Shown here in pieces: positions 1 through 9,157 of a stretch of 64,000 nucleotides of DNA. Made by a program: the position numbers and the translations under genes. The notes under the pieces are model-generated. The model had not been told where the DNA came from and did no database searches. It saw only the letters and a list, made by a program, of their open reading frames with translations. Each line of letters starts with the position of its first letter. The first letter of the stretch is position 1. The DNA comes from Mycobacterium branderi (GTDB taxonomy: Bacteria > Actinomycetota > Actinomycetes > Mycobacteriales > Mycobacteriaceae): the NCBI RefSeq assembly GCF_010728725.1, contig NZ_AP022606.1, forward strand, positions 3,410,001 through 3,474,000, read 5' to 3'.

Positions 1-1
1 G

Positions 2-331
2 GTCGCCATCGACGACGCGCTGACCTACGGGTCGCGGGCAGCCGGCGCACGGTTCGCCGTCTACATCGGCGACCTGGGTGACGACACCGCCGCCCGGGCC
101 CGCGAAATCCTGGCCAAGGTGCCGACGCCGGACAACGCGGTGCTGATCGCCGTCTCGCCCGACCAGCACGCGATCGAGGTGGTCTACGGATCGCAGGTCC
201 GCGGCCGCGGCGCCGAATCGGCCGCGCCGCTGGGTGTGGCCGCGGCCGCCTCCGCGTTCGCCGACGGTGACCTGATCGACGGACTGGTCAGCGCGGTGCG
301 AGTGATCAGCTCCGGCATCTCGCCGGCCTAG
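2..331 (+). CDS. DUF5130-type protein, 3' end only
   Basis: C-terminal 109 residues of a gene whose start lies before the window; the frame is open from base 2 to a TAG at 329-331. The sequence has a YIGDLG segment and ends in an Ala/Gly-rich helix ([22 protein letters not shown]). The place next to pepN matches M. tuberculosis Rv2468c, a conserved protein of the DUF5130 family (recalled). The fold looks related to TPM-type domains, which is inference. No enzymatic role is assigned. Confidence 0.75.
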   Translation, partial: VAIDDALTYGSRAAGARFAVYIGDLGDDTAARAREILAKVPTPDNAVLIAVSPDQHAIEVVYGSQVRGRGAESAAPLGVAAAASAFADGDLIDGLVSAVRVISSGISPA

Positions 332-343
332 CCCCCTTTGGCC

Positions 344-404
344 GCGAGCGTGCGCGTCTGTACACGACACGCCGACGACGCGCGGCATTTTGCGCACGCT
401 CGCG
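344..404. repeat. Palindromic intergenic repeat, copy A
   Basis: Perfect 13-bp inverted repeat: CGCGAGCGTGCGC at 344-356 and its complement GCGCACGCTCGCG at 392-404, with about 35 bp between. It lies in the gap between the DUF5130 gene and the cupin gene. Related sequences occur near 4281-4344, 49678-49689 and 50817-50879, always between genes. Confidence 0.7.
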
Positions 405-482
405 AGTCAGACGGCATACGCCAACGGCACCCACACAAACCTCGACGTAGACAAATAGGGTTCGCTGCCGTCTGATCTGTGC

Positions 483-986
483 ATGACCTTTCACGACGAA
501 CGTGGCGCGGCAGCGCCCGCGTTCTTGACTCCTGAGACTCAGCAGGTGGTGCGGTTTCTGGGCGGCCTCATCCGGGTGCGGGCCGGCGGCGATGCGACGG
601 TCGGGCAGCTGGCGATCCTGGAGCATCAGGCAGAGCGCGGCTACAACAGCCCCATGCACCGGCACAACGCCGATGAGGAGACGTTCCTTGTGCTCGACGG
701 AGAACTACGCGTCGAGGTGAACGGCGAGGCGCAGGCCGTGGGTGCTGGTGCGGTCGCGTTTCTGCCGCGCCGGCTTCCGCACGCCTTCGTGGTGACCAGC
801 CCCCAGGCCCGGTTCCTCACCCTGCATACCCCAGCTGGGTTCGAGCGGTTCACGCTCGCCGCCGGCACGCCGGCCGAGACCGCGGGCACGCCGGCCGCCG
901 ACGAGTTGCCGCCCGACCCGGCGGCCCTGGCCGCGATGGCCGCGTCCTACGGCATCGAGATCGTGGGGCCACCTCCAACCCCGTGA
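483..986 (+). CDS. Cupin-domain protein
   Basis: 167 aa. A single conserved beta-barrel cupin_2 domain spans roughly residues 40-120. Motif 1 is visible as HRHNADEE followed by FLVLDGE, and motif 2 as PRRLPHAF; these supply the His and Glu metal ligands usual in cupins. The C-terminal 40 residues are Ala/Pro-rich and probably unstructured. Substrate unknown; such small single-domain cupins are often dioxygenases, isomerases or simple metal binders. Starts ATG; convergent with pepN. Confidence 0.8.
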   Translation: MTFHDERGAAAPAFLTPETQQVVRFLGGLIRVRAGGDATVGQLAILEHQAERGYNSPMHRHNADEETFLVLDGELRVEVNGEAQAVGAGAVAFLPRRLPHAFVVTSPQARFLTLHTPAGFERFTLAAGTPAETAGTPAADELPPDPAALAAMAASYGIEIVGPPPTP

Positions 987-993
987 CCCATAA

Positions 994-3552
994 TCAGCCC
1001 GCGTCGAACCGACGCGCCCGCAGTGCCCGCTTGACACCGTCCTGCCCCTCGAGCACCAGCCTCCGCAGCGCCGGCGGCACCTCCGGGTCGGCGAGGAACT
1101 CGTCGGCGGCGGCGACACCGTCGTCGCTGATGTCCCACGACGGGTACAGGCCGATGACCACTGTCTGCGCCACCTCGCTGGACCGGCGCTCCCATACCCC
1201 GGGGATGTCGGCGAAGTAGCGCGCGGTGAACGGCTTGAGCAACTCGGCCTGTCCCGGTGAGACGATGCCGGCGATGATCGACCGGCCGGTGACGTTCGGC
1301 AGCGTGTCGTCCTCTACCACCGTCGTCCACGCCTGCTCCTTGACTGCTGGCTGCGGCCGCGCCGCGGAGGCTTGCGCGGCGTGCCGCTTGCCGGCAGCGG
1401 TCGGATCGCGCTGAACCTCGGCGTCGATGACGTCGGAGTCGACCACGCCGGATCTGGCCAGTGCGACGACGATGCGCCAGCGCAAGTCGGTATCCACATC
1501 CAGGCCGGCCAGTCCCACGTCGGCGGGATCGCCGTCCAGCAGTGCCGACAACACGTCCGAGTGCTGTTGCGAAAGCACCGACGAGCACAGCGCATTGACG
1601 AAGGCCAGCTGGTGATCGGAGCCGGCGTCGGCGCCGCGCGCCAGTTCCAGCAACCGATCCGCGAACGCCGGCCACCCTTCGGAGCTAGCCCAACCCGGCT
1701 CCGCGTAGGAGCCCAACGCGGTCTGCGCCTGCAGCAAAAGACGTTGCGCGACACCGACTTCGGTTTCGGCGACGACACCGCGTGACACGAGCGCCACGAA
1801 GTCGCGCGCCTTGAATTCGGCCTCGCGGGTCATCTCCCACGCCGCCGACCACACCAGCGTGCGAGGTAACGGCTCGGCGATGTCGGCAATCCGCTCCAAG
1901 GCAGTGTCCAGCGACGAAGGGTCGAGCCGCAGCGAGCAATAGGTCAGGTCGTTGTCGTTCACCAGTACCAGTTGTCCGCGCGAAACACCAACGAGCGCAG
2001 GGACTTCCGTGCTCGGCCCGGTCACGTCGAGCTCTTCGCGATGCACGCGCACCAACCGGCCGGCGCCGTCGTCGTCATAAATGCCCACCGCGAGCCGGTG
2101 CACCCGGGTCTCACCCGCACCCGGCTCGGCGCCGCTCTGATTCACAAAGAACCGGGTGAAGCGGCCGTCGGCGTCGACGTCGAAATCGGCGCGCAGCGTG
2201 TTCAGCCCGGTGGTCTTGAGCCATTGCCGTCCCCAATCGGAAAGGTCTCGCCCCGAAGCCTTTTCCAGTGCGCTGAGCAGGTCGTCGAACGTCGCGTTGT
2301 CGAAGGCGTGCTCGCGGAAGTAGTCCCGCAGCCCGGCCAGGAATTGCTCCAGGCCGACGTAGGCGACGAGCTGCTTGAGCACGGAAGCACCCTTGGCGTA
2401 GGTGATGCCGTCGAAGTTCACCTCGACCGCGGCAAGGTCGGGAATATCGGCGGCCACCGGGTGCGTCGACGGCAACTGGTCCTGCCGGTAGGCCCACGAC
2501 TTCTCGGCGTTGGCGAACGTGGTCCACGCCTGGGTGTATTCGGTGGCTTCGCTTTGGCACAGCACCGACGCGAAGGTGGCGAAGGATTCGTTGAGCCACA
2601 GGTCATCCCACCACCGCATCGTGACCAGATCGCCGAACCACATGTGCGCCATTTCGTGCAGCACCGTTTCGGCGCGCCGCTCGTAGGCGGCCCGGGTAAC
2701 CTTGCTGCGGAAAACCAGGTCCTCCACGAAAGTGACGGCACCGGCGTTTTCCATTGCGCCGGCATTGAACTCGGGTACGAACAGCTGGTCGTACTTGCCG
2801 AACGCGTAGGGCACACCAAAGTGCTTGTGGTAGAAGCCGAATCCCTGCTTGGTCTCGGTGAACAGGCGTTCCGGATCCATGTACTGCGCCAGCGACGCCC
2901 GGCAGAAGACACCCAGCGGGATCTCGCCGTGCTCGTCGCTGTAGGTGTCTGTCCATTTCGCGTAGGGCCCGGCGACCAGCGCCACCAGGTAGGTGCTCAT
3001 CCGCGGTGTGGAGGCAAAGGTGTGCAGACCGCGCTCGGTACTGACGGGGGCCCCGTTGGAGACCACCTGCCAGTGCGCCGGCGCGGTCACGGTGATATCG
3101 AACGTCGCCTTGAGGTCGGGCTGGTCGAAGCAGGCGAACATTCGCTTGGCGTCGGCGGTTTCGAACTGCGAGTAGAGGTACACCTCGTCGTCGACGGGGT
3201 CGACGAAGCGGTGCAGACCCTCGCCGGTGTTGGTATAGCGGCAGTCGGCGTCGACGACGACGACGTTGTGCTCGGCCAGGCCGGTCAGGGCGATACCGGT
3301 CGATTCGTCATACGCCGACACGTCGAGGTCGCGGCCATTGAGGGTGGCACTGCGAATTCGGTCGGCGGCGATGTCGATGAAGGTGTCCGCGCCGGCCAGC
3401 GCGTCGAACTCGACGGTCGTGATCGAGCGGAAGGTGCGTTCGCCGGGCCCGCCGTTTCCATCGGTGAGATCCAGGTTGATCCGGTAGCTGCCGACGGTGA
3501 TCAGCGCGGCGCGTTCGACTGCTTGGTCACGGGTGAGGTTGGGAAGAGCCAC
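994..3552 (-). CDS. pepN: Aminopeptidase N (M1 family)
   Basis: 852 aa cytosolic zinc aminopeptidase that removes N-terminal residues from peptides, completing protein turnover begun by the Clp proteases. The exopeptidase motif GAMENAG and the zinc site HEMAH, with a downstream NESFA glutamate, are intact. The C-terminal ERAP1-like helical domain is complete. GTG at 3552 is chosen because the protein then begins ALPNLTRDQAVERAA, as in the M. tuberculosis orthologue Rv2467; the frame stays open 86 codons upstream without homology. Divergent from the nitroreductase gene. Confidence 0.95.
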   Translation of the reverse strand: MALPNLTRDQAVERAALITVGSYRINLDLTDGNGGPGERTFRSITTVEFDALAGADTFIDIAADRIRSATLNGRDLDVSAYDESTGIALTGLAEHNVVVVDADCRYTNTGEGLHRFVDPVDDEVYLYSQFETADAKRMFACFDQPDLKATFDITVTAPAHWQVVSNGAPVSTERGLHTFASTPRMSTYLVALVAGPYAKWTDTYSDEHGEIPLGVFCRASLAQYMDPERLFTETKQGFGFYHKHFGVPYAFGKYDQLFVPEFNAGAMENAGAVTFVEDLVFRSKVTRAAYERRAETVLHEMAHMWFGDLVTMRWWDDLWLNESFATFASVLCQSEATEYTQAWTTFANAEKSWAYRQDQLPSTHPVAADIPDLAAVEVNFDGITYAKGASVLKQLVAYVGLEQFLAGLRDYFREHAFDNATFDDLLSALEKASGRDLSDWGRQWLKTTGLNTLRADFDVDADGRFTRFFVNQSGAEPGAGETRVHRLAVGIYDDDGAGRLVRVHREELDVTGPSTEVPALVGVSRGQLVLVNDNDLTYCSLRLDPSSLDTALERIADIAEPLPRTLVWSAAWEMTREAEFKARDFVALVSRGVVAETEVGVAQRLLLQAQTALGSYAEPGWASSEGWPAFADRLLELARGADAGSDHQLAFVNALCSSVLSQQHSDVLSALLDGDPADVGLAGLDVDTDLRWRIVVALARSGVVDSDVIDAEVQRDPTAAGKRHAAQASAARPQPAVKEQAWTTVVEDDTLPNVTGRSIIAGIVSPGQAELLKPFTARYFADIPGVWERRSSEVAQTVVIGLYPSWDISDDGVAAADEFLADPEVPPALRRLVLEGQDGVKRALRARRFDAG

Positions 3553-3670
3553 GGGTCCAACGTAGCGGCCGGGCGCAGCGGGTCGCCGCGATAACCCGGT
3601 CTCGGGAACAGGCGTGCCGCGGCTACGGTTGTGCTGGACGGTTATCTGCACCGCCGACGAGAGGACCCCC

Positions 3671-4282
3671 ATGCCCGAGAAGTCAGTCGCCGATTTCTGG
3701 TTCGATCCGCTGTGCCCATGGGCATGGATCACGTCGCGCTGGATCCTGGAGGTCGAAAAGGTCCGCGACATCGACGTGAAATTCCACGTGATGAGCCTGG
3801 CGGTGCTCAACGAAGGCCGCGACGACCTCCCCGAGGAATACCGCGAACGGCTGGCGAAGGCATTCGGGCCGGTGCGGGTTGCGATCGCCGCCGAGCAGGT
3901 TCACGGTGCCAAGGTGCTCGCGCCGCTGTACACGGCGATGGGCACCCGCATTCACGACGAAGACAACAAGGACCTCGACGACGTCATCAAGCAGTCGCTG
4001 GCCGAGGTCGGACTGCCGGCCGAGCTGGCCGACGCCGCCGAGAGCGACGCCTACGACGAGGCGCTGCGCAAGAGCCACCACGCGGGGATGGACGCCGTCG
4101 GCGAGGACGTCGGCACGCCGACCATCCACGTCAACGGCGTGGCCTTCTTTGGCCCTGTGCTGTCGAAGATCCCGCGCGGCGAGGAGGCCGGCAAGCTGTG
4201 GGACGCCTCGGTGACATTTGCCTCCTACCCGCACTTCTGGGAGTTGAAGCGGACCCGCACCGAACGGCCGCAATTCGACTAG
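3671..4282 (+). CDS. DsbA-like mycothiol-dependent nitroreductase (Rv2466c family)
   Basis: 203 aa thioredoxin-fold protein of the DsbA/2-hydroxychromene isomerase type, orthologous to Rv2466c, which in M. tuberculosis uses mycothiol and activates nitro prodrugs (family knowledge). The cis-Pro loop GTPTIHVNG and the conserved tail ELKRTRTE are present. The active site reads DPLCPWAW: the nucleophilic Cys is kept but the resolving Cys of the CPWC motif I recall for Rv2466c is Ala. The enzyme should therefore act as a monothiol with mycothiol as resolving thiol. ATG at 3671 fits the family N terminus. Confidence 0.9.
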   Translation: MPEKSVADFWFDPLCPWAWITSRWILEVEKVRDIDVKFHVMSLAVLNEGRDDLPEEYRERLAKAFGPVRVAIAAEQVHGAKVLAPLYTAMGTRIHDEDNKDLDDVIKQSLAEVGLPAELADAAESDAYDEALRKSHHAGMDAVGEDVGTPTIHVNGVAFFGPVLSKIPRGEEAGKLWDASVTFASYPHFWELKRTRTERPQFD

Positions 4283-4344
4283 CGCGAGCCGGCGCAATCC
4301 CGGGAATTTGCGCGGTGTGTCGGCCGGGGACGCGCACGCTCGCG
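4281..4344. repeat. Palindromic intergenic repeat, copy B (degenerate)
   Basis: Between the nitroreductase gene and rpiB. The right arm GCGCACGCTCGCG at 4332-4344 is identical to copy A. The left arm near 4281 (AGCGCGAGCCGGCGC) is only a partial match to the family arm. Confidence 0.5.
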
Positions 4345-4363
4345 GCAGTGAAAGAATGTCGGG

Positions 4364-4846
4364 ATGCGCGTCTACCTCGGTTCCGACCATGCCGGCTATG
4401 AGCTCAAGCAGCAGATCTTCGAACACTTGCAGAAGGCAGGCCACGAGCCGATCGACTGCGGCGCGTTCAGCTACGACGCCGAGGACGACTATCCGGCATT
4501 CTGCATCGCCGCCGCGTCGCGCACGGTGGCCGATCCCGGCAGCCTGGGCATCGTGCTCGGCGGATCGGGCAACGGCGAGCAGATCGCGGCCAACAAGGTA
4601 CCCGGGGCCCGCTGCGCGCTGGCCTGGAGCGTGGAAACCGCGACACTGGCACGCGAACACAACAACGCGCAGCTGATCGGTATCGGCGGGCGGATGCACA
4701 CCGTCCCCGAGGCGCTGGCCATCGTCGACGCGTTCGTCAGCACGCCGTGGTCGGAAGCCGAACGCCACCAACGTCGTATCGACATCCTGGCCGAATACGA
4801 ACGCACCCATCAGGCGCCGCCGGTGCCCGGCGCCCCGGCCGAATAA
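4364..4846 (+). CDS. rpiB: Ribose-5-phosphate isomerase B
   Basis: 160 aa. Interconverts ribose 5-phosphate and ribulose 5-phosphate in the non-oxidative pentose phosphate pathway. Typical RpiB/LacA features: N-terminal GSDHAGYELK with phosphate-binding His, the loop GGSGNGEQIAANKV, and the conserved AREHNNAQLIGIGGR segment. The Glu in GSGNGEQ takes the place of the catalytic Cys of enterobacterial enzymes, as is known for the mycobacterial form. The 5-bp gap to the DNA glycosylase gene suggests co-transcription. Confidence 0.95.
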   Translation: MRVYLGSDHAGYELKQQIFEHLQKAGHEPIDCGAFSYDAEDDYPAFCIAAASRTVADPGSLGIVLGGSGNGEQIAANKVPGARCALAWSVETATLAREHNNAQLIGIGGRMHTVPEALAIVDAFVSTPWSEAERHQRRIDILAEYERTHQAPPVPGAPAE

Positions 4847-4850
4847 CGCT

Positions 4851-5645
4851 GTGCCCGAAGGTCATACCCTGCACCGGCTGGCGCGGCTGCATCAGCGGCG
4901 GTTCGCCGGCGCACCGGTTGCAGTGTCAAGCCCTCAGGGCCGGTTCGCGGCAGCGGCGGCCGCCGTCGACGGCCGAGTGCTGCGACGCACAAGTGTGTGG
5001 GGCAAGCATTTGTTCCACCACTACGCGGACGGCCCGATAGTGCATGTGCACCTTGGCCTTTACGGAACCTTCACCGAACACGCCACTCCGATGCCGGCGC
5101 CGGTCGGTCAGGTGCGGATGCGGATGGTCGGCACCGAGTACGGCACCGACCTACGAGGGCCGACGGTGTGCGAGCTGCTCGACGACGCCCAAGTGGCCGA
5201 CGTGGTAGCCCGGCTCGGCCCCGACCCGTTGCGCCGCGACGCAGATCCACAGTGGGCGTGGACGCGGATCACCAAGTCCCGCAGGCCAATCGGCGCACTG
5301 CTGATGGACCAGACGGTGATCGCCGGTGTGGGCAACGTCTATCGCAGCGAGTTGCTGTTCCGCCACGCGATCGACCCTTATCGGCTCGGCCGGGCGATCA
5401 CCGAAGCCGAATTCACGGCGGCGTGGACGGATTTGGTCGCACTCATGAAAGTGGGCCTGCGCCGCGGCAAGATCATCGTGGTACGCCCCGAGCACGACCA
5501 CGGCGCCCCGTCGTATCTGCCCGACCGCCCGCGCACGTATGTGTACCGGCGCGCCGGCGACCCGTGCCGGGTGTGCGGGACGACGGTGCGTACCGCGGAA
5601 CTGGAAGGCCGCAATGTCTTCTGGTGCCCCGAATGCCAGCGATAG
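4851..5645 (+). CDS. nei: Fpg/Nei family DNA glycosylase (endonuclease VIII-like)
   Basis: 264 aa bifunctional glycosylase/AP lyase for oxidised bases. The N terminus PEGHTLHRLAR gives the catalytic Pro and Glu of the family. The H2TH region (residues 150-210) has GVGNVYRSE. The C-terminal zinc finger has CRVCG and CPEC pairs. Orthologue of Rv2464c. GTG at 4851 makes the catalytic Pro residue 2, which the chemistry requires. Likely operonic with rpiB. Confidence 0.93.
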   Translation: MPEGHTLHRLARLHQRRFAGAPVAVSSPQGRFAAAAAAVDGRVLRRTSVWGKHLFHHYADGPIVHVHLGLYGTFTEHATPMPAPVGQVRMRMVGTEYGTDLRGPTVCELLDDAQVADVVARLGPDPLRRDADPQWAWTRITKSRRPIGALLMDQTVIAGVGNVYRSELLFRHAIDPYRLGRAITEAEFTAAWTDLVALMKVGLRRGKIIVVRPEHDHGAPSYLPDRPRTYVYRRAGDPCRVCGTTVRTAELEGRNVFWCPECQR

Positions 5646-5736
5646 CTCACGGCGTTGATCAAGGTTGGCGCGCAACGCATTCCATTCAAAACTTACTCAC
5701 ATCTGGCGCACAGGTTCGTTTGATACGAAGGACTGC

Positions 5737-6090
5737 GTGAAACGAATCGCACACATCACCGCAGCAACAGCCGTCGTCGCCGTCGGTCTGGGGTTGGCTG
5801 GTGTCGGCGCCGCATCGGACGCCCACGCCCAGCCCGGCCCCTTCCCGCAATGGTGCCCGGGTGACTTCTGGGACCCTGGCTGGGGGCCTAACTGGGACTG
5901 GAACGGCTGCCACGAAAACTGGCGCGGGCCCGGACCCAACCCACATCCCGACCCGCACTGGGGACCCGGCTGGGGACCTGGCGGGCCGCCGCCCGGTGGC
6001 CCCGGATGGCACCCCGGTCCCGGTGGCCCCGACGACCACCCCGGCGGGCCCGGTGGCCCAGGGGATCACCCCGGCGGACCCCGCCACTAA
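5737..6090 (+). CDS. Secreted Gly/Pro/Trp/His-rich protein
   Basis: 117 aa. GTG at 5737 is preceded by an AGGA-type ribosome site (CGAAGGAC). Residues 1-31 form a clear Sec signal peptide (KRIAH, hydrophobic TAVVAVGLGLAGVGAAS, then cleavage at AHA-QP). The mature part is low complexity: a Trp/Cys segment with two Cys (WCPGDFWDPGW and NGCHENW), then repeats of GGP, HPG and DDHPGGPG. Function is unknown; the regular His/Asp content could bind metal, but that is speculation. Ends at a strong terminator shared with the convergent esterase gene. Confidence 0.75.
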   Translation: MKRIAHITAATAVVAVGLGLAGVGAASDAHAQPGPFPQWCPGDFWDPGWGPNWDWNGCHENWRGPGPNPHPDPHWGPGWGPGGPPPGGPGWHPGPGGPDDHPGGPGGPGDHPGGPRH

Positions 6091-6105
6091 CCGCATCTGA
6101 CTACC

Positions 6106-6145
6106 GCAAGCGACGGTCGCGGCCAACGCCGCGACCGTCGCTTGC
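6106..6145. terminator. Bidirectional intrinsic terminator
   Basis: Perfect 18-bp stem (6106-6123 with 6128-6145) closed by a CAAC loop. It lies exactly between the convergent ends of the secreted-protein gene and the lipP-type gene, 11-15 bp from each stop codon. Confidence 0.85.
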
Positions 6146-6156
6146 TGACGTCGAGG

Positions 6157-7341
6157 TCAGTTTCCCTTGACGCCCAGCGCGGCGTAGATCTCGCCGGACA
6201 TCGCGACACTGCGCGGGTCGGCATTGGCCTTGGTGGCGTCGAACCGATTCATCACATACGCGTAGCCGATTCGATGTTCTAAGTCGACGAACCCGAACGA
6301 GCCGCCCAACCCGCCGTGCCCGAAGATCCGCGGATTGGGTCCGTTGACGCAGCGCTGGTTGAGCATGTAGCCCAGGCCCCAGCCGTGGTCGGCGACCCGC
6401 GGACCCAGCACCAGGTCGGTTTCGAAGCCACCCTGCGGCACCCGGACCAGCTCCATGTGGCGGCGGGACAGCAGCTTCTCCTGGGCGAGCGCGTTGTAAA
6501 ACGTCGCCAGCCCCAGCGCCGACACCTGCGCATTGGTGCCCGGGAATTCCAGTGCGCGCCACCGCGTCAAGTCATTGGAGCCCAGCTCGTCGTCGGGGGC
6601 GAACCCCATCGAAACCGCCAGCCCCGCCTTGGGGTGCTGATCCAGCGAGGTGGGGTAGCCCGGGGCATTGACATCGGCCAGCATCTTGCGGATATGCGGC
6701 TTGTTCACCAGATCGGCGCAGCGGTGCTGCTGCGCGGCGGGCAGGCCGATATGCACGTCGATCCCCATCGGCTCGGCGATTTCGGTACGCAGGTACTGGC
6801 CGATCGTTCGGCCCGTGACGCGGCGCACCACCTCGCCGAGAATGAACCCGAACGTGGTCATGTGGTAGCCCTGCGCGGTGCCCGGCTCCCACCACGGTTC
6901 GGCGGCGGCCAACTGCTCGCAGACGAAATCCCAGTCGGCGACCTTCTCCCACGGCATCCGGGTGCGCGGGCCGATCACCCCCGACCGATGGCTCATCACC
7001 ATCGCGATGGTGATGGCCTCTTTGCCGGCCTGCCCGAACTCCGGCCAATACCGGGCTACCGGCGCATTCAGATCGATCACGCCACGCTCGACGAGCTGGT
7101 GCACGCACGTGCTGCTCAGCCCTTTGGTGCCCGAAAGCACGGTGGCCAGGGTGTCTTCCCGCCAGGGCCGTTCGCCAGCCGCGTCCGCGGAGCCGCCCCA
7201 CAGATTGACCGCGAGAGCACCGTCCACCCAGGCGGCGACAGCGGCGCCGACCTCGCCGCGCAGCGCGAAGTTCTGGCGGAACGCGTCGCGAACCTTCTCG
7301 AAACCCGACGCGCACATGCCCTGGATTTCGACGTCGCTCAT
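6157..7341 (-). CDS. lipP: Serine esterase/beta-lactamase family protein (LipP-like)
   Basis: 394 aa member of the class C beta-lactamase/EstB superfamily. The nucleophile motif SxxK is SGTK at residues 70-73, the second motif is in GYHMTT near residue 160, and the third is HGGLGGS near the C terminus. No signal peptide is seen, so probably cytosolic or peripheral. M. tuberculosis LipP (Rv2463) has the same place beside nei. Likely hydrolyses short-chain esters; beta-lactamase activity is not expected. Confidence 0.85.
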   Translation of the reverse strand: MSDVEIQGMCASGFEKVRDAFRQNFALRGEVGAAVAAWVDGALAVNLWGGSADAAGERPWREDTLATVLSGTKGLSSTCVHQLVERGVIDLNAPVARYWPEFGQAGKEAITIAMVMSHRSGVIGPRTRMPWEKVADWDFVCEQLAAAEPWWEPGTAQGYHMTTFGFILGEVVRRVTGRTIGQYLRTEIAEPMGIDVHIGLPAAQQHRCADLVNKPHIRKMLADVNAPGYPTSLDQHPKAGLAVSMGFAPDDELGSNDLTRWRALEFPGTNAQVSALGLATFYNALAQEKLLSRRHMELVRVPQGGFETDLVLGPRVADHGWGLGYMLNQRCVNGPNPRIFGHGGLGGSFGFVDLEHRIGYAYVMNRFDATKANADPRSVAMSGEIYAALGVKGN

Positions 7342-7372
7342 TGAGCCTTCCTGCCGGGTTACCCCCGCTTCG

Positions 7373-7443
7373 AGCGGGCGACGGGAATCGAACCCGCGTC
7401 GCTAGTTTGGAAGACTAGGGCTCTACCATTGAGCTACGCCCGC
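7373..7443 (-). tRNA. glyV: tRNA-Gly (anticodon TCC)
   Basis: 71 nt cloverleaf on the minus strand without encoded CCA: acceptor GCGGGCG/CGCCCGC, D-arm GCTC..GAGC, anticodon stem CTAGT/ACTAG with loop CTTCCAA, T-arm GGTTCGATTCC, discriminator T. Divergent from tRNA-Pro. Confidence 0.97.
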
Positions 7444-7461
7444 ATGCACAACTCGAGCCAG

Positions 7462-7491
7462 ACTGTACGGCGCGTCCGACATCAAATCCAA
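7462..7491 (-). promoter_or_regulatory. tRNA-Gly promoter
   Basis: On the minus strand a -35-like TTGGAT (7491-7486) and a -10 TACAGT (7467-7462) are 18 bp apart, about 18 bp upstream of the tRNA 5' end. Fits a SigA promoter. Confidence 0.55.
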
Positions 7492-7569
7492 ATGACGCCG
7501 TCCCGTGACCTTGCCGTGAGGTCGCTGCCGGGGACTGCGTCGCCGGGCCGTAGGATCGCGAGGTCACCG

Positions 7570-7643
7570 CGGGGTGTAGCGCAGCTTGGTAGCGCATCCG
7601 CTTTGGGAGCGGAAGGCCGCAGGTTCAAATCCTGTCACCCCGA
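7570..7643 (+). tRNA. proU: tRNA-Pro (anticodon TGG)
   Basis: 74 nt cloverleaf without encoded CCA: acceptor CGGGGTG/CACCCCG, D-arm GCGC..GCGC, anticodon stem TCCGC/GCGGA with loop TTTGGGA, T-arm GGTTCAAATCC. A TAGGAT hexamer at 7551-7556 could be its -10. It ends 51 bp before tig, so tig may be transcribed with it. Confidence 0.97.
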
Positions 7644-7694
7644 CTCCGCACCGAGCGCCGAAGCCCATCAGAACCGAGATCGAGGAGCACAGCC

Positions 7695-9062
7695 GTGAAA
7701 AGCACCGTCGAGCAGTTGAGCCCGACCCGGGTTCGGATCAATGTCGAGGTGCCGTTCACGGAGCTCGAACCCGACTTCGACCGTGCTTACAAGGAGCTGG
7801 CCAAGCAGGTGCGACTGCCCGGTTTCCGTCCCGGCAAGGCGCCGGCAAAGTTGCTCGAGGCGCGCTTCGGCCGCGAAGCGATGCTCGACCAGGTCGTCAG
7901 CGAAGCCCTCCCCAGCCGCTACAGCCAGGCGGTGACGGAATCGGAGGTCCGCCCGCTGGGCCAGCCCGACATCGAGGTGACCAACAAGCAATACGGCCAG
8001 GAGCTGACGTTCACCGCCGAGGTCGACGTCCGCCCGGAAATCACGCTGCCCGACCTCAGTTCGTTGAAGATCACCGTCGACCCCATCGAGGTCAGCGACG
8101 CGGACGTCGACGCCGAGCTGCAGTCGCTGCGGGCCCGGTTCGGCACGCTCACCGGGGTCGACCGGCCCGCCGCCAACGGCGACTTCGTCTCGATCGACCT
8201 GTCCGCCACGGTCGACGGCGAGGACGTGCCGGAGGCGACGACGCAGGGGTTGTCCCACGAGGTCGGGTCCGGCCAGTTGGTCGAGGGGCTCGACGAAGCG
8301 ATCGTCGGGCTCTCGGCGGGCGAATCGAAAACCTTCACCACCAAGCTGGCCGCCGGCCCGCACGCCGGGAAGGACGCCGAGGTCACCGTGACCGTCGGGT
8401 CGGTCAAGGAACGCGAACTGCCCGAGCCTGATGACGAATTCGCCCAATTGGCAAGCGAATTCGACACCATCGAGGAGCTGCGGGCCAACCTGGCCGAGCA
8501 GGTGCGACGGGTCAAGCGCATCCAGCAGGCGGAGGCAATCCGCACCGCCACGCTCGACGCCCTGCTCGAGCAGGTCGACATGCCGCTACCCGAGGCGGTC
8601 GTGCAGGCTCAGGTCGACGACGCGTTGCACAACGCCATCCACCGCTTCGACCACGACGAAGCCAAATTCGCCGCGGCGCTTGCCGAGCAGGGCTCGTCGC
8701 GCGAGGAGTTCGATGCCGACACCCGCGCCGGTGCGGAGAAGGCCATCAAGACCCAGCTTCTGCTCGACGCGCTGGCCGACGACTTGGACATCCAGGTGGG
8801 CCAGGACGACCTCACCGAGCGGCTGGTGATGACCGCGCAGCAATACGGGGTGGAGCCGCAGCAACTGCTGACCTATATCCAGCAGAACAACCAGTTGCCG
8901 GCCATGTTCGCCGACGTGCGCCGCGGCCTGACCATCGCCGCGGTGGTCGAGGCGGCCACGGTCACCGACACCGACGGGAATGTGATCGACACCAGCGAGT
9001 TCTTCGGTCGGCGCACGGAGGGGGCCGACGAGGCCGACGAGCCGGCGGACGACGTCGAGTGA
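7695..9062 (+). CDS. tig: Trigger factor
   Basis: 455 aa ribosome-associated chaperone and peptidyl-prolyl isomerase. The N-terminal ribosome-binding domain carries the signature [11 protein letters not shown] (residues about 44-54). The FKBP-type PPIase domain follows (about 160-245), then the helical substrate-binding C-terminal arms. The acidic tail ([13 protein letters not shown]) is typical of actinobacterial forms. GTG start. Precedes clpP1-clpP2, the usual tig-clp arrangement linking folding and degradation of nascent proteins. Confidence 0.96.
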   Translation: MKSTVEQLSPTRVRINVEVPFTELEPDFDRAYKELAKQVRLPGFRPGKAPAKLLEARFGREAMLDQVVSEALPSRYSQAVTESEVRPLGQPDIEVTNKQYGQELTFTAEVDVRPEITLPDLSSLKITVDPIEVSDADVDAELQSLRARFGTLTGVDRPAANGDFVSIDLSATVDGEDVPEATTQGLSHEVGSGQLVEGLDEAIVGLSAGESKTFTTKLAAGPHAGKDAEVTVTVGSVKERELPEPDDEFAQLASEFDTIEELRANLAEQVRRVKRIQQAEAIRTATLDALLEQVDMPLPEAVVQAQVDDALHNAIHRFDHDEAKFAAALAEQGSSREEFDADTRAGAEKAIKTQLLLDALADDLDIQVGQDDLTERLVMTAQQYGVEPQQLLTYIQQNNQLPAMFADVRRGLTIAAVVEAATVTDTDGNVIDTSEFFGRRTEGADEADEPADDVE

Positions 9063-9157
9063 AGCTCTGAGCGAACGCGGGCACTTGGGGGAGTGCACCA
9101 CGGCGCCGGTTGGTTAGTGTCGAACATAGACGAACACGAGAAAGCAGGTAGTCCACT

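Noticed and set aside
1972..3594. Long open frame opposite pepN (540 codons)
   Set aside because: Antisense shadow of a conserved gene in GC-rich DNA; no domain, and the pepN frame carries all motifs. Similar shadows opposite korA, valS and rne were dropped for the same reason.
9070..9076. AGCGAAC half-site upstream of clpP1 as a ClgR box
   Set aside because: Matches only one half of the actinobacterial ClgR consensus; the CGC partner at the proper distance is missing.
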